The translations under genes were made by a program, and so were the position numbers. From Ralstonia pickettii (GTDB taxonomy: Bacteria > Pseudomonadota > Gammaproteobacteria > Burkholderiales > Burkholderiaceae), in contig NZ_CP066772.2 of the NCBI RefSeq assembly GCF_016466415.2, forward strand, positions 434,001 through 498,000: a stretch of DNA of 64,000 nucleotides, read 5' to 3'. Under the pieces are notes generated by a model. It saw only the letters and a program-made list of their open reading frames with translations. It was not told where the DNA came from and did no database searches. Shown one piece after another: positions 1 to 9,815 of the stretch. Positions within the stretch are counted from its first letter, which is position 1. Each line of letters starts with the position of its first letter.

Positions 1-390
1 CGGCGTCAGGATGATGCCGGCCAGGGCACGCTGGCGCGCACTCTGGATGATCTGGTCAGCGAGGTTCGGGTCGCGATAGTTGCACGGCGTGAGCAGCAGG
101 CTGTAGTCGAGCGCCTGGCAGGCTTCGAGCGCGCCATGCTGGATGTTGACGATGTAGTTGTCGGAGGGGTTGTCGTAGACCAGCGCGATGATGTCGGCGC
201 GCTTGCTGGCCAGTCGCCGGGCCGCCGGGTTGGGCCGGTAGTCGAGCGTCTGCATTGCCTCGACCACCTTCGCGCGCGTCTTCTCGCTGATGTTGGGCTC
301 GTGATTCAGCACGCGCGAGACGGTCTTGATGGACACGCCCGCATGCGCGGCAACATCATCGACAGTGACGGCTCCGGCGTTGCGCTTCAT
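1..390 (-). CDS. LacI-family transcriptional regulator (N-terminal part, runs off the left edge)
   Basis: Reading leftwards from an ATG at 390, the first 130 codons encode a LacI-type repressor. The helix-turn-helix lies at the N-terminus (VTVDDVAAHAGVSIKTVSRV, about residues 8-27), followed by the hinge-helix signature RPNPAARRLA and the start of the periplasmic-binding-like effector domain (ALVYDNPSDNYIVNIQ). Members repress sugar or carboxylate uptake and catabolic genes. The C-terminal effector domain and the genes it controls lie outside the window, so the ligand cannot be named. Confidence 0.93.
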   Translation of the reverse strand, partial: MKRNAGAVTVDDVAAHAGVSIKTVSRVLNHEPNISEKTRAKVVEAMQTLDYRPNPAARRLASKRADIIALVYDNPSDNYIVNIQHGALEACQALDYSLLLTPCNYRDPNLADQIIQSARQRALAGIILTP

Positions 391-503
391 GGTCTGGCGA
401 TGATCTGGCGAGTGTGGTTCTGAAACACGGAACGGGCGCCATCATGCGCCCGCCAATGTGTTCGATTTTAGCGCCAACCCCTGAGCCGCGCGGCCGAAAA
501 AAA

Positions 504-1397
504 CTAACGGGCGCTCAATCCCGACCGGCCGATCGGCAGCCGAACGATGCCTTGCGCCAGACTCGCGCCCAGCAGGACGAGGCCGCCGCCTATCCAGTGA
601 TAGCCGTGCACCGTCTCACCCAGCATTACCGCTGCCATAGCGGCTGTGAAGACCGGCATCAGATTCATCAACACCGCCGTACGCTCGCTGCCGATACGCT
701 TGAGCCCCTGCATCCACAGATACGACGCGACGATCGACGAAGCAATGCCAGCAAACACCACCAGCCCGATGCCCTTGGCCGGCACGGCCAGGCTGTGCGC
801 CGTCATGGCCACCGGCACGAGCATGACGACGGCCATCAGCACCTGCACGTACAGGTTGAGCCACTGCCCGAACGGCAGCGCCCACCGGCGATAGAGGATG
901 TTGTAGAGCGCGTACGCCGTGGCGCCGGCAAGCACGAGCACGTCGCCATGGTTGATGCCGCCGTCGAACAGGTTGGCCGGTTCTCCACGCCCGAGCAGAT
1001 ACAGCACGCCCAGGAGCGACACCACCACACCGGTCACGGCCTGCGCCCCGACCGGCTGACGAAATACCGCCACATTCAAAAGCAGGCCCAGCATCGGGAT
1101 CAGCGCACCGATCACGCCCATGTTGGTCGCGCTCGTGCTGTGAGCGGCGTAGTACGCCAGGCATTGGTACATCACCATGCCCAGCAGCGCGAGCACCGCA
1201 AAGCGGCGCCACTGCGCCAGCACGGCATGACGCTGTCGCCATAGCGGCCCCGCACAGAACGGCGTGAGCACGACGGCCGCCAGCACCCACCGGTAGAACG
1301 AAATGGCCGCCGGGTCCACCACCCCGGCCGCGGCTTTCGAAACGATCGTATTGGCAGCCCAGATCAGCACCGCCAGCAAGGGATACAGCACAGGCAC
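504..1397 (-). CDS. EamA/DMT-superfamily transporter
   Basis: An inner-membrane protein of about 297 residues with roughly ten hydrophobic segments in two EamA repeats, typical of the drug/metabolite transporter superfamily, which usually exports small metabolites. I start it at the GTG at 1397 because an AGGAGG sits five bases upstream. A longer reading to 1493 adds a non-hydrophobic leader with no recognisable ribosome site. It is divergent from an AraC-family gene, the arrangement of a regulator beside the exporter it controls. The substrate is unknown. Confidence 0.88.
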   Translation of the reverse strand: MPVLYPLLAVLIWAANTIVSKAAAGVVDPAAISFYRWVLAAVVLTPFCAGPLWRQRHAVLAQWRRFAVLALLGMVMYQCLAYYAAHSTSATNMGVIGALIPMLGLLLNVAVFRQPVGAQAVTGVVVSLLGVLYLLGRGEPANLFDGGINHGDVLVLAGATAYALYNILYRRWALPFGQWLNLYVQVLMAVVMLVPVAMTAHSLAVPAKGIGLVVFAGIASSIVASYLWMQGLKRIGSERTAVLMNLMPVFTAAMAAVMLGETVHGYHWIGGGLVLLGASLAQGIVRLPIGRSGLSAR

Positions 1398-1495
1398 GAC
1401 GGCCTCCTCGAACACCCGAACACGGCAGTGTAGTAATGTCCGGTTCAAAACATATACTTCAAACCAGACAACCTCACCCCTCGAAAGCGACAACC

Positions 1496-2311
1496 GTGGC
1501 TGACACCGTGTACACCGCCTTCCGCGAAGCCGATCTGCGTGTGCCCAAGGGCGCTCCGTTCTACTTTCGCTACGACCATTTCGAGCCTGAAACCGATATC
1601 GAGCCGCACACGCACCCGTGGGGCCAGATCAGCCGGATCAGCCTCGGGTTGATGGAGGTGGTGGTCGATGGCCGCCGGCTGACGGCGCCTGCCGAATACG
1701 TGATCTGGGTGCCGGCCAACCAGCCGCATTCGGCATCGATCCGGCAAGCGACGGATTTCCTCTCGCTGTACATGGCGGAGCCGCTTGCGCAGCGGCTGCC
1801 ACCCATGGCTTGCCTGATTCCGCAAACGCCGCTGGTGCGTGCGCTGTTCGAAGACTTCGCCACGCGCCGCGTCACCGCCATGGCTGACGAGTGGGACTTG
1901 CGCCAGTTCGAATTGCTGGTCGAAACGTTGGTGCGTGCCGGCCACGCCGATAGCTACCTGCCCGACAGCACCGACCGGCAGCTGGAGCCCATCCTGCAAG
2001 CCATCCGCCTGGACCCCGCAGACACCACCACGCTGCAGCAATGGGCCGAGCGCGTGCACGGCACCGAACGCACCCTTGCACGCCGCTTCCAGACCGAACT
2101 CGGCATGAGTTTCCTGCAGTGGCGCAACCGCGTGCGGTTGCTGCGGGCGCTAGTGTGGCTCAAGGAAGACCGCCCGGTGCAAGAGATTGCGCTCGCGCTG
2201 GGTTATGGAACGGCTTCGGCGTTCATTGCGATGTTCCGCAAGCAGGTCGGGTTTTCGCCCGAGCGCTATCGACGGCAGATGTGTGGCGAGGCGGAGCGCC
2301 CCGCCGCATAG
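1496..2311 (+). CDS. AraC-family transcriptional regulator with N-terminal cupin domain
   Basis: The N-terminal half is a cupin-like sensing domain (FEPETDIEPHTHPWGQISRI, with the metal-site-like HTH). The C-terminal half carries the two AraC helix-turn-helix motifs, ending in the family signature ALALGYGTASAFIAMFRKQVGFSPERYR. This is the architecture of NimR/YeaM-like regulators, which control adjacent efflux genes, and the divergent neighbour here is an EamA exporter. The start is uncertain: the GTG at 1496 leaves about 100 bp for divergent promoters, whereas an in-frame ATG at 1436 leaves only 38 bp. Confidence 0.88.
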   Translation: MADTVYTAFREADLRVPKGAPFYFRYDHFEPETDIEPHTHPWGQISRISLGLMEVVVDGRRLTAPAEYVIWVPANQPHSASIRQATDFLSLYMAEPLAQRLPPMACLIPQTPLVRALFEDFATRRVTAMADEWDLRQFELLVETLVRAGHADSYLPDSTDRQLEPILQAIRLDPADTTTLQQWAERVHGTERTLARRFQTELGMSFLQWRNRVRLLRALVWLKEDRPVQEIALALGYGTASAFIAMFRKQVGFSPERYRRQMCGEAERPAA

Positions 2312-2333
2312 ACCGTCGTCATCAAGCGACCGA

Positions 2334-2533
2334 TTAACCGCCATCAGCCACCAAAGCGTAGCCCGACACAAAGCTCGCATCATCCGAAGCGAGGGAGGCC
2401 ACGATGGTTGCCATTCCTCTGCGCTGCCGACACGGCCCGCCGGTGTGCCCGCCGCAAAGTCATACATCGCTTGGGCTGACGGCCAGATGCCGCGATGGTG
2501 AAACGGCGTCTCGACCAGGCCCGGCGGTCTCGA
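2334..2533 (-). pseudogene. C-terminal remnant of a short-chain dehydrogenase/reductase, frameshifted
   Basis: Read on the minus strand, this stretch gives PGLVETPFHH, then a typical SDR tail (GRVGSAEE, a one-base deletion, then MATIVASLASDDASFVSGYA and LVADGG, stop at 2334). The PG-x-V-x-T segment and the final D-G-G are conserved in the family. The Rossmann core and the catalytic S/Y/K residues are absent, so this is a decayed fragment. The upstream break falls near 2533, where unrelated sequence begins on the other strand. Confidence 0.7.
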
Positions 2534-2681
2534 CATCTGGAACGATCGTTACGCGCGAAACGCGGCGATCGGCGTTGTGTTTGTCGGGATTCCGATCGGT
2601 TCGAAGAAGATCGCCTCGTTCTACTTCGACGATGCGGACGGCGTGCTCAAGAAGATCGAATACAAGGTCCTGCAGCAATAA
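2529..2681 (+). pseudogene. C-terminal fragment of an unidentified gene
   Basis: A 50-codon open stretch with good codon bias and no start codon ends at a TAA at 2681. Its peptide includes the segments DIWNDRYARNAAIGVVFVG and ASFYFDDADGVLKKIEYKVL. It begins exactly where the SDR remnant of the opposite strand stops, as expected for a deletion junction. I do not recognise the parent family. Confidence 0.4.
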
Positions 2682-2843
2682 CCCCATCACACCAGCCGCG
2701 CGCCACCCATGGCGCGGGCACGGCATGGCCAACGCCTGCACTCACGGCGGCACGTCAATTCCCCCAATCGCAACGCGCCCTCGTGTCTTGCTTGTTGCAT
2801 TGAGCACGAACGAAAGAGGGATGGGCCACCAACACAAAAAACA

Positions 2844-2858
2844 AGTTGCATATCTAAC
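2844..2858 (+). promoter_or_regulatory. Putative MarR operator, copy 1
   Basis: AGTTGCATATCTAAC lies 26 bp upstream of the marR start codon. A 13-of-15 match recurs at 3324-3338 in front of the next gene. A shared site before both the regulator and its neighbour is the usual picture of MarR autoregulation plus target repression. The sharing is seen; the binding is inferred. Confidence 0.5.
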
Positions 2859-2883
2859 CATCCTCACCTACCATCGACTCACC

Positions 2884-3300
2884 ATGTTCGACCACTGCCT
2901 CTACTTCAACACCACCGCCCTGGCCCGCAAGCTCGACCGGGTCTGGGCAGACGCCTTCGCGCCGTTTGATCTCACGCCGCCGCAAGGCTTCATGCTCCGT
3001 GCGATCGTCGACCGCCCGGGCATGCTGCAAAGCGAGTTGTCGGAAGCGATGTCCGTCACGCGCCCCACGGCAACGCGCGCGCTGGATGGCCTGGAAAGCA
3101 AGGGCCTGATCGAACGCCGCAAGACGGAAGCCGACGGCCGCGAGACCGCCGTCTTCCCGACGCCGGAAGCCGTCAAGATCGGCGCGGCGTTGAACGAGGC
3201 GAGCGGCGCCGTCACCGCAAGGTTGAAGCGCGTGCTGGGCAGTACCGAGTTCATCGATACGGTGACGAAGATCCGAGGTGTGCGCTCCACCCTGACATGA
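2884..3300 (+). CDS. MarR-family transcriptional regulator
   Basis: A 138-residue winged-helix regulator. The recognition helix region is LQSELSEAMSVTRPTATRALDGLESKGLIERR, followed by the wing (KTEADGRETAVFPT), both characteristic of MarR. The start at 2884 gives the normal family length and places a repeated 15-bp motif in its promoter. It is followed 55 bp later by a tautomerase gene whose promoter carries a second copy of the motif, so it probably represses itself and that gene. The inducing ligand is unknown; small phenolic or halogenated compounds are common inducers in this family. Confidence 0.9.
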   Translation: MFDHCLYFNTTALARKLDRVWADAFAPFDLTPPQGFMLRAIVDRPGMLQSELSEAMSVTRPTATRALDGLESKGLIERRKTEADGRETAVFPTPEAVKIGAALNEASGAVTARLKRVLGSTEFIDTVTKIRGVRSTLT

Positions 3301-3313
3301 GCGTGCATTTTTT

Positions 3314-3338
3314 TTGACCATGTAGTTGCATTGCTAAC
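3314..3338 (+). promoter_or_regulatory. Putative promoter of the tautomerase gene with MarR operator copy 2
   Basis: A -35-like TTGACC at 3314-3319 is followed by the motif AGTTGCATTGCTAAC at 3324-3338, whose end overlaps the likely -10 region (TAACTA or CTAATA). A repressor bound there would block RNA polymerase. The motif is the partner of the one at 2844-2858. Confidence 0.5.
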
Positions 3339-3355
3339 TAATAGGGGAAACCGCC

Positions 3356-3748
3356 ATGCCCATCCTCAACGTCAAAGTCAGTGCCCAACGTTCTGCAGAG
3401 ATGACGCAGAAGATTTCCACCACGCTCCTCGAACTCACGGCTCGCATCCTGGGCAAAGACCCGAAGGTGACGGCCATCGCGATTGACTATGTGGACCCGC
3501 AAGACTGGGTCGTCGGCGGACAGACCCTGGCCGCGCAAGGCAAGAACAGCGTCTATTTCGACATCAAGGTGACGGACGAAACGAATACCAAGGCGGAAAA
3601 GGCGCAGTACATCGCCGAGGCGTTCACGGCTTTTGCTGAGCTGCTCGGCAATCTGCACGAAGAGAGCTATATCTATGTGCAGGACGTTCGCGCCACAGCT
3701 TACGGCTACGGCGGCAAGACGCAGGAGTACCGCTACCAACACGCATAA
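3356..3748 (+). CDS. Tautomerase-superfamily protein (4-oxalocrotonate tautomerase-like)
   Basis: A 130-residue protein beginning Met-Pro-Ile-Leu. After methionine removal the N-terminal proline would act as the catalytic base, the hallmark of the superfamily. The length is about twice that of 4-oxalocrotonate tautomerase and fits the larger cis-CaaD/MSAD-like groups, which keto-enolise or dehalogenate small carboxylates. An AGGGGA ribosome site precedes the ATG at 3356. It is probably under control of the MarR protein encoded just upstream. The substrate is not predictable from sequence. Confidence 0.85.
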   Translation: MPILNVKVSAQRSAEMTQKISTTLLELTARILGKDPKVTAIAIDYVDPQDWVVGGQTLAAQGKNSVYFDIKVTDETNTKAEKAQYIAEAFTAFAELLGNLHEESYIYVQDVRATAYGYGGKTQEYRYQHA

Positions 3749-3794
3749 ATGTGCCGATCGCGTCTCTCCCACCAACTAAGGAACAGGTGAAATC

Positions 3795-3929
3795 ATGAAC
3801 CGCATGAGCGCTTTCTTCGCGGCCAGTTGGCTGGCCGCCGCGTTGCTGTACTTTGGCCAACATTCGTTGCCGCTGACCGCGCTCTCGGGGGTGGTGTTGC
3901 TGGCGGGGTTCGATCTGCTGCGTCCGTGA
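3795..3929 (+). CDS. Small membrane protein, 44 residues
   Basis: A short reading frame (MNRMSAFFAASWLAAALLYF at its start) with two hydrophobic stretches separated by a short polar loop, so it is probably a small inner-membrane protein. A good ribosome site (AAGGAACAGG) lies upstream of the ATG and the frame follows the tautomerase gene by 46 bp, suggesting co-transcription. No family is recognised. Confidence 0.55.
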   Translation: MNRMSAFFAASWLAAALLYFGQHSLPLTALSGVVLLAGFDLLRP

Positions 3930-3933
3930 CGCT

Positions 3934-4953
3934 TCAGCGGGTGCGGTGCTGCGCACGGTATTGCAAGGGGCTGCAACCGTGGCCGGCAGAGAACGCGCGA
4001 CTCAGCGCGCTGACGCTGCCGTAGCCGCATTCATCGGCAATGTGGTCGAGCGGCTGCCGGCCCGTTCGCAGCAGAAACGCCGCCAGCTCCAGACGCAGGG
4101 TCGCCACGTAACGCCGCAGATTGCTGCCGGTGGCGGCGGCAAAACGGCGCGTCAGGCTCCGCTCGCTCATCGCTGCCTGGGCGGCCAACTCGGCCAATGT
4201 GGGAGGCGCTGCCAGTTCCCGCTCCACAATTTCCTGGATGGCCAGCATGGCCGTATCGCCGTGGCGCTTGAACTGCGCCGTCCACACGGCCATGTGCTCG
4301 TATGACGGCAGGGACTGCGTGAGCGCCGTGCGAAGCATCCGCTGCGATGCGCCCGCCCCACGGCAGTGATCGATGACGTACGCGCAGGCGTCCACGGCGG
4401 GGTTGATGCCGCTGACGGTGATGATGCGGCCATCCACGGCCAATGGCCGATCGGGCGTGTAGTGCACGTTGGGAAAATGCCGTGCAAACCAGGCGCGCTC
4501 GCTCGCCAGCCCGGTCGCTCGACAACCATCGAGCAGCCCCGCCTTTGCAAACAGCGGCGCCGCGTTCATGCCGACCACCAGGGCGCCGGCCTCGTAGCGC
4601 GTGCGCAGCCAGTCGGCGATGTGCGCCTCTTCCGCATCCAATGTCGCCTCCGGGGCGAACTGTGCGGGCACGATCACGACGTCGTAGGCCGCATCGGTCA
4701 GCGCGGCGGTGGCGGGCACAGGCATATCGCCAAAGCTTCGGACGGCCGCCCCGTCGGCTGACAGCACATCGATGTCGAAGAGCCGGCTGCCCATCACATC
4801 GACGCTGCGCGCCTGCATGGTGCCGGCCACCAGCAGCATCTCCTGCGTGAGAAACACGTAACCGGCAAACAGGCGCGGCGGCAGCAGAATGGCGATACGT
4901 GCCCGCGCGCGCAGACCGGGGCGTTTGGAGGCAGCTTTCGGCTGGCGCTTCAT
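3934..4953 (-). CDS. GlxA-family AraC regulator (DJ-1/PfpI-like domain plus AraC HTH)
   Basis: About 339 residues. The N-terminal half is a DJ-1/PfpI amidotransferase-like domain (ILLPPRLFAGYVFLTQEMLL ... GLLDGCRATG). The C-terminal half is an AraC DNA-binding domain (LAELAAQAAMSERSLTRRFA ... DECGYGSVSALSRAF). The position of the usual nucleophile cysteine is Met in VVGMNAAPLFAKAGLL, so a purely sensory role is likely, as in other GlxA proteins. The start is placed at the ATG at 4953. It is divergent from the beta-oxidation operon, which it may control. Confidence 0.87.
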   Translation of the reverse strand: MKRQPKAASKRPGLRARARIAILLPPRLFAGYVFLTQEMLLVAGTMQARSVDVMGSRLFDIDVLSADGAAVRSFGDMPVPATAALTDAAYDVVIVPAQFAPEATLDAEEAHIADWLRTRYEAGALVVGMNAAPLFAKAGLLDGCRATGLASERAWFARHFPNVHYTPDRPLAVDGRIITVSGINPAVDACAYVIDHCRGAGASQRMLRTALTQSLPSYEHMAVWTAQFKRHGDTAMLAIQEIVERELAAPPTLAELAAQAAMSERSLTRRFAAATGSNLRRYVATLRLELAAFLLRTGRQPLDHIADECGYGSVSALSRAFSAGHGCSPLQYRAQHRTR

Positions 4954-5041
4954 ATCAAGAAGGTGGCGATCCGGATCAACCGGAATTGTCGCGGCCTTGT
5001 TGAAATACGGCAACCCATCTGCCGCCCATTCTGGAGCCGCC

Positions 5042-6184
5042 ATGATTGCCCGCACGCTGTTCGATGCTGAACACGACACCTTCCGTGAATCCGTCCGCCG
5101 CTTCATCGACGCCGAAGTCCTGCCCCACCACGAGCGCTGGGAAGACCAGGGCTACGTCGACCGCGTCATCTGGGAGAAGGCGGCCGCCGCTGGCTACCAC
5201 TGCGCCAGCATGCCGGAAGCCTACGGCGGTGCGGGTGCCGATATCCGCTACAGCACCGTGCTGATCGAAGAGATCGCCCGCGCGGGCGCCACGGGCCTGG
5301 GCTTTGGCCTGCACTCGGAAATCGTCGCGCCATATCTGTTGCACTACGGCAGCGAGGCGTTGAAGCGGCATTACCTGCCCAAGCTGGCGAGCGCCGAGAT
5401 GATCGGCGCAATTGCGATGACGGAGCCTGGTGCCGGCTCCGACCTGCAAGGCGTGCGCACCACCGCCACGCGCAGCCGCGACGGCAGTCACTACGTCCTC
5501 AACGGCTCGAAGATCTTCATCACCAACGGCTGGCACGCAGATGTAGTGATCGTCGTGGCGCGCACCACGCCGGAAGGCGGCGCCAAGGGCACGAGCCTCT
5601 TTGTCGTCGACACCAGCATGGAGGGCTTCAGCAAAGGCAAGCGCCTGAAGAAGGTCGGCATGAAGGCGCAGGACACCGCAGAGCTGTTCTTCGACAACGT
5701 GCGCTTGCCCGCCGGCAACCTGCTCGGCGAGGAACATCGCGGTTTTGCCTACCTGATGCAGGAGTTGCCGTGGGAGCGCCTGCAAATTGCCATCACGGCC
5801 ATCGCCTCGGCCGAAGGCGCGCTTGAATGGACGCTGCGCTACGTGCGCGAGCGCCAGGCCTTTGGCAAGTCCATCCTCGATTTCCAGACCGCGCGGCACG
5901 CGCTGGCGGAACTGAAAACCGAAGTGCAGATTGGCCGCGTGTTCGTCGACCAGTGCATCGCGCTCAAGCTGGCCGGCAAGCTCGATGCCGCCACCGCATC
6001 GATGGCCAAGTACTGGACCACCGACCTGCAATTCAAGGTGATGGACCGCTGCGTGCAATTGCACGGCGGCTACGGCTACATGTGGGAATACCCCATCGCC
6101 CGCGCGTGGGCCGATTCGCGCGTGCAGCAGATCTACGGCGGCACCAACGAGATCATGAAAGAGCTGATCGCCCGCACCCTTTAA
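5042..6184 (+). CDS. Acyl-CoA dehydrogenase (long-chain/isovaleryl type)
   Basis: A 380-residue flavoprotein catalysing the first, FAD-dependent step of beta-oxidation or branched-chain acyl-CoA breakdown. Family signatures are present: GAIAMTEPGAGSDLQGVRTT (substrate/FAD loop), ERQAFGKSILDFQ and the C-terminal IYGGTNEIMKELIAR. The C-terminal base position of MCAD (Glu in YEGT) is Gly here. A Glu lies instead in ELPWERLQIA (about residue 245), the location used by LCAD and isovaleryl-CoA dehydrogenase. It is followed 27 bp later by a thiolase gene, forming an operon with the next two genes. Confidence 0.95.
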   Translation: MIARTLFDAEHDTFRESVRRFIDAEVLPHHERWEDQGYVDRVIWEKAAAAGYHCASMPEAYGGAGADIRYSTVLIEEIARAGATGLGFGLHSEIVAPYLLHYGSEALKRHYLPKLASAEMIGAIAMTEPGAGSDLQGVRTTATRSRDGSHYVLNGSKIFITNGWHADVVIVVARTTPEGGAKGTSLFVVDTSMEGFSKGKRLKKVGMKAQDTAELFFDNVRLPAGNLLGEEHRGFAYLMQELPWERLQIAITAIASAEGALEWTLRYVRERQAFGKSILDFQTARHALAELKTEVQIGRVFVDQCIALKLAGKLDAATASMAKYWTTDLQFKVMDRCVQLHGGYGYMWEYPIARAWADSRVQQIYGGTNEIMKELIARTL

Positions 6185-6211
6185 CGAGCACGACCTTCAG
6201 GACTCAACGTT

Positions 6212-7417
<1,206 letters not shown>

Positions 7418-7430
7418 GGAGCGTGCTGAC

Positions 7431-9557
7431 ATGATCGACATCACCATCGATACCGACGGTATCGCCACGCTCGCGTGGAACCAGCCGGGCCGTGCACAGA
7501 ACGTGCTCAACGGCGAAACCTGCGCCGCCTTCTTTGCCGCCATCGACCGCGTATGCGCGGATGCAAGCGTCAAGGGCATCCTCGTCACCTCCGCCAAGGC
7601 GGATTTCATTGCCGGCGGCGACCTCGAATGGCTGCAGGCCAGCGACGACGCAGCCACGTTGTTCGAACGCACCGGCGAACTGCACCGCATGCTGCGCAAG
7701 CTGGAAACGTGCGGCAAACCCGTCGCCGCGGCGCTCCCCGGTTCAACGCTGGGTGGCGGGCTGGAGATTGCGCTCGCCTGCCACTATCGCGTAGCGGCCG
7801 ACAACGCCCGCGCGCGCTTCGGCCTGCCCGAAGTCACGCTCGGCCTGTTGCCGGGTGGCGGCGGCACGCAGCGTCTGCCGCGCTTGATTGGTGTGCAGAA
7901 GGCGCTGCCGATGCTGTTGGAAGGCAAGCGCATCAAGGCGGCCGAGGCGCTCAAGCTCGGCATTGTCGATGCCGTCGTCAACGCCGGGGAAGACGTCGGT
8001 GCCGCGCGCACCTGGCTGCTGGGCGAAGGCCAGACCCGCACGCAGCAACCGTGGGACATCAAGGGCTACAAGGTGCCCGGGGGCGCCATCTCCAGCCCCG
8101 CCGTGCAGCAGCTATTCACGGCGGCCAACGCCATGCTGCGGCAGAAGACCTACGGCAACTATCCGGCGGCGGCCAGCATCCTGTCGTGCGTGTATGAAGG
8201 GCTCATCACCGATCTCGATACGGGCCTCAAGACCGAAGCACGCTACTTCGTGCAGGCGGTGCTGTCGCCGGAGGCACGCGCGATGATCCGTACCCTCTTC
8301 TTCAGCCTGAACGCGGCCAACAAGCTGGCCGCGCGCCCCGCCGATGTGCCGGTGCGCCGCTACGCCAAGGTGGGCGTGCTGGGTGCGGGCATGATGGGCG
8401 CCGGCATCGCTTACGTCACCGCCAAGGCGGGGCTGCCCGTCGTGCTGCTCGACACCACGCAGGAAGCCGCCGAACGCGGCAAGGACTATTCCCGCAAGCT
8501 CGTCGAGAAACAGGTACAGCGTGGCCGCCTGCATGCCGAACAGGCCGAAGCGCTGCTCGCGCGCATCCATCCCACCACGTCCTACGCCGACCTGGATGGC
8601 GCGGGGCTCGTCGTTGAAGCCGTGTTCGAGCAGCGCGAGATCAAGGCCGACGTGACGCGCCAGGCAGAAGCCGTGCTGTCGCCGGATGCCATCTTCGCGT
8701 CCAACACGTCTACGCTGCCGATTACGGGTCTGGCCGAAGCCAGCCAGCGTCCGGGCAACTTCATCGGGCTGCATTTCTTCTCGCCGGTCGACAAGATGCC
8801 GCTGGTGGAGGTGATCGTCGCCCGGCAGACCACGCGCGCTACGCTGGCGCAAGCGCTCGATTACGTCAAGGCGATCGGCATGACGCCCATCGTCGTCAAT
8901 GACAGCCGCGGCTTCTATACGAGCCGCGTGTTTTCGACCTACGTGCTGGAAGGCCTGGCGATGCTTGCCGAAGGCGTGGCGCCTGCGCTGATCGAAAACG
9001 CCGGGCTGCTGGCCGGCATGCCGGTGGGGCCGCTTGCGTTGATCGACGAGGTTTCCAGTGAACTGATCCACAAGGTCAACCAGCAGACCCGCGCGGACCT
9101 GGGCGCCGCCTACATCGAGCGCCCGGGCGAAGCCGTGGCCGAGCGCATGGTGGCGCTGGGCCGCATCGGCCGCAAGGCGGGCCAGGGCTTCTACGACTAT
9201 CCGGAAGGCGGCAGGAAGGCGCTATGGTCGGGCCCGGCGAACGAGTACCCCGCAGCGGCCGCGCAACCCGACGTGCAGACGCTCGTCGATCGGCTCATCA
9301 CCGTGCAGGCCGTGGAAACCGCACGCTGCCTGGATGAACGCGTGGTGACCGATCCACGCGATGCCGATGTTGGCGCGCTGCTGGGCTGGGGGTTCCCGGC
9401 CTTCCGGGGCGGGCCCGTTTCGCACATCCATCGGGTGGGGGTCGGCGCATTTGTCGAACTGTGCGACCGCCTCGCTGCGCAGCACGGCCGCCGCTTTGCG
9501 CCGCCCACCCTGCTGCGCGACATGGCAGACCAGGACGCCGCGTTTTACGAACGCTAG
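7431..9557 (+). CDS. Bifunctional enoyl-CoA hydratase / 3-hydroxyacyl-CoA dehydrogenase (FadB/FadJ-like)
   Basis: About 708 residues. The N-terminal crotonase domain (residues about 1-190) has the oxyanion-hole segment ADFIAGGDLEW and the glutamate-bearing GGGLEIALACHYRVA and FGLPEVTLGLLPGGGGTQRL. The NAD-binding domain starts at about residue 315 with VGVLGAGMMGAGIAYVTAKA, and the catalytic His is in GLHFFSPVDKMPLVEVI. It hydrates enoyl-CoA and oxidises the 3-hydroxyacyl-CoA. A TGAGGAG ribosome site precedes the ATG at 7431, 13 bp after the thiolase stop. With its two upstream neighbours it completes a beta-oxidation spiral. Confidence 0.95.
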   Translation: MIDITIDTDGIATLAWNQPGRAQNVLNGETCAAFFAAIDRVCADASVKGILVTSAKADFIAGGDLEWLQASDDAATLFERTGELHRMLRKLETCGKPVAAALPGSTLGGGLEIALACHYRVAADNARARFGLPEVTLGLLPGGGGTQRLPRLIGVQKALPMLLEGKRIKAAEALKLGIVDAVVNAGEDVGAARTWLLGEGQTRTQQPWDIKGYKVPGGAISSPAVQQLFTAANAMLRQKTYGNYPAAASILSCVYEGLITDLDTGLKTEARYFVQAVLSPEARAMIRTLFFSLNAANKLAARPADVPVRRYAKVGVLGAGMMGAGIAYVTAKAGLPVVLLDTTQEAAERGKDYSRKLVEKQVQRGRLHAEQAEALLARIHPTTSYADLDGAGLVVEAVFEQREIKADVTRQAEAVLSPDAIFASNTSTLPITGLAEASQRPGNFIGLHFFSPVDKMPLVEVIVARQTTRATLAQALDYVKAIGMTPIVVNDSRGFYTSRVFSTYVLEGLAMLAEGVAPALIENAGLLAGMPVGPLALIDEVSSELIHKVNQQTRADLGAAYIERPGEAVAERMVALGRIGRKAGQGFYDYPEGGRKALWSGPANEYPAAAAQPDVQTLVDRLITVQAVETARCLDERVVTDPRDADVGALLGWGFPAFRGGPVSHIHRVGVGAFVELCDRLAAQHGRRFAPPTLLRDMADQDAAFYER

Positions 9558-9815
9558 CCCTCCGCCGCGGCGCAACTACCGCGCGCGCGGCGCACGCGCC
9601 GGGCACGCGTTTCGCCGCCCAAACACTAAGCAAGGGTAACTCCGGGCACCGCCCACTCCCAGCAAACGATTGCGCTCCAGTTGGCCTGCGTCGTCGGTCG
9701 GGTTAAGACACATGCGGCCCGCTCCGATATACAGTGAGAGGCACGTGAATTGCCGACACCCAGGCACGCGGCACGCGTGCTCTAGGCAACCGGACACGCA
9801 AACGCTGGAGTGGGG

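Noticed and set aside
1436-1495. Longer N-terminus for the AraC regulator starting at the ATG at 1436
   Set aside because: It would leave only 38 bp for two divergent promoters and adds a low-complexity leader. Kept as an alternative.
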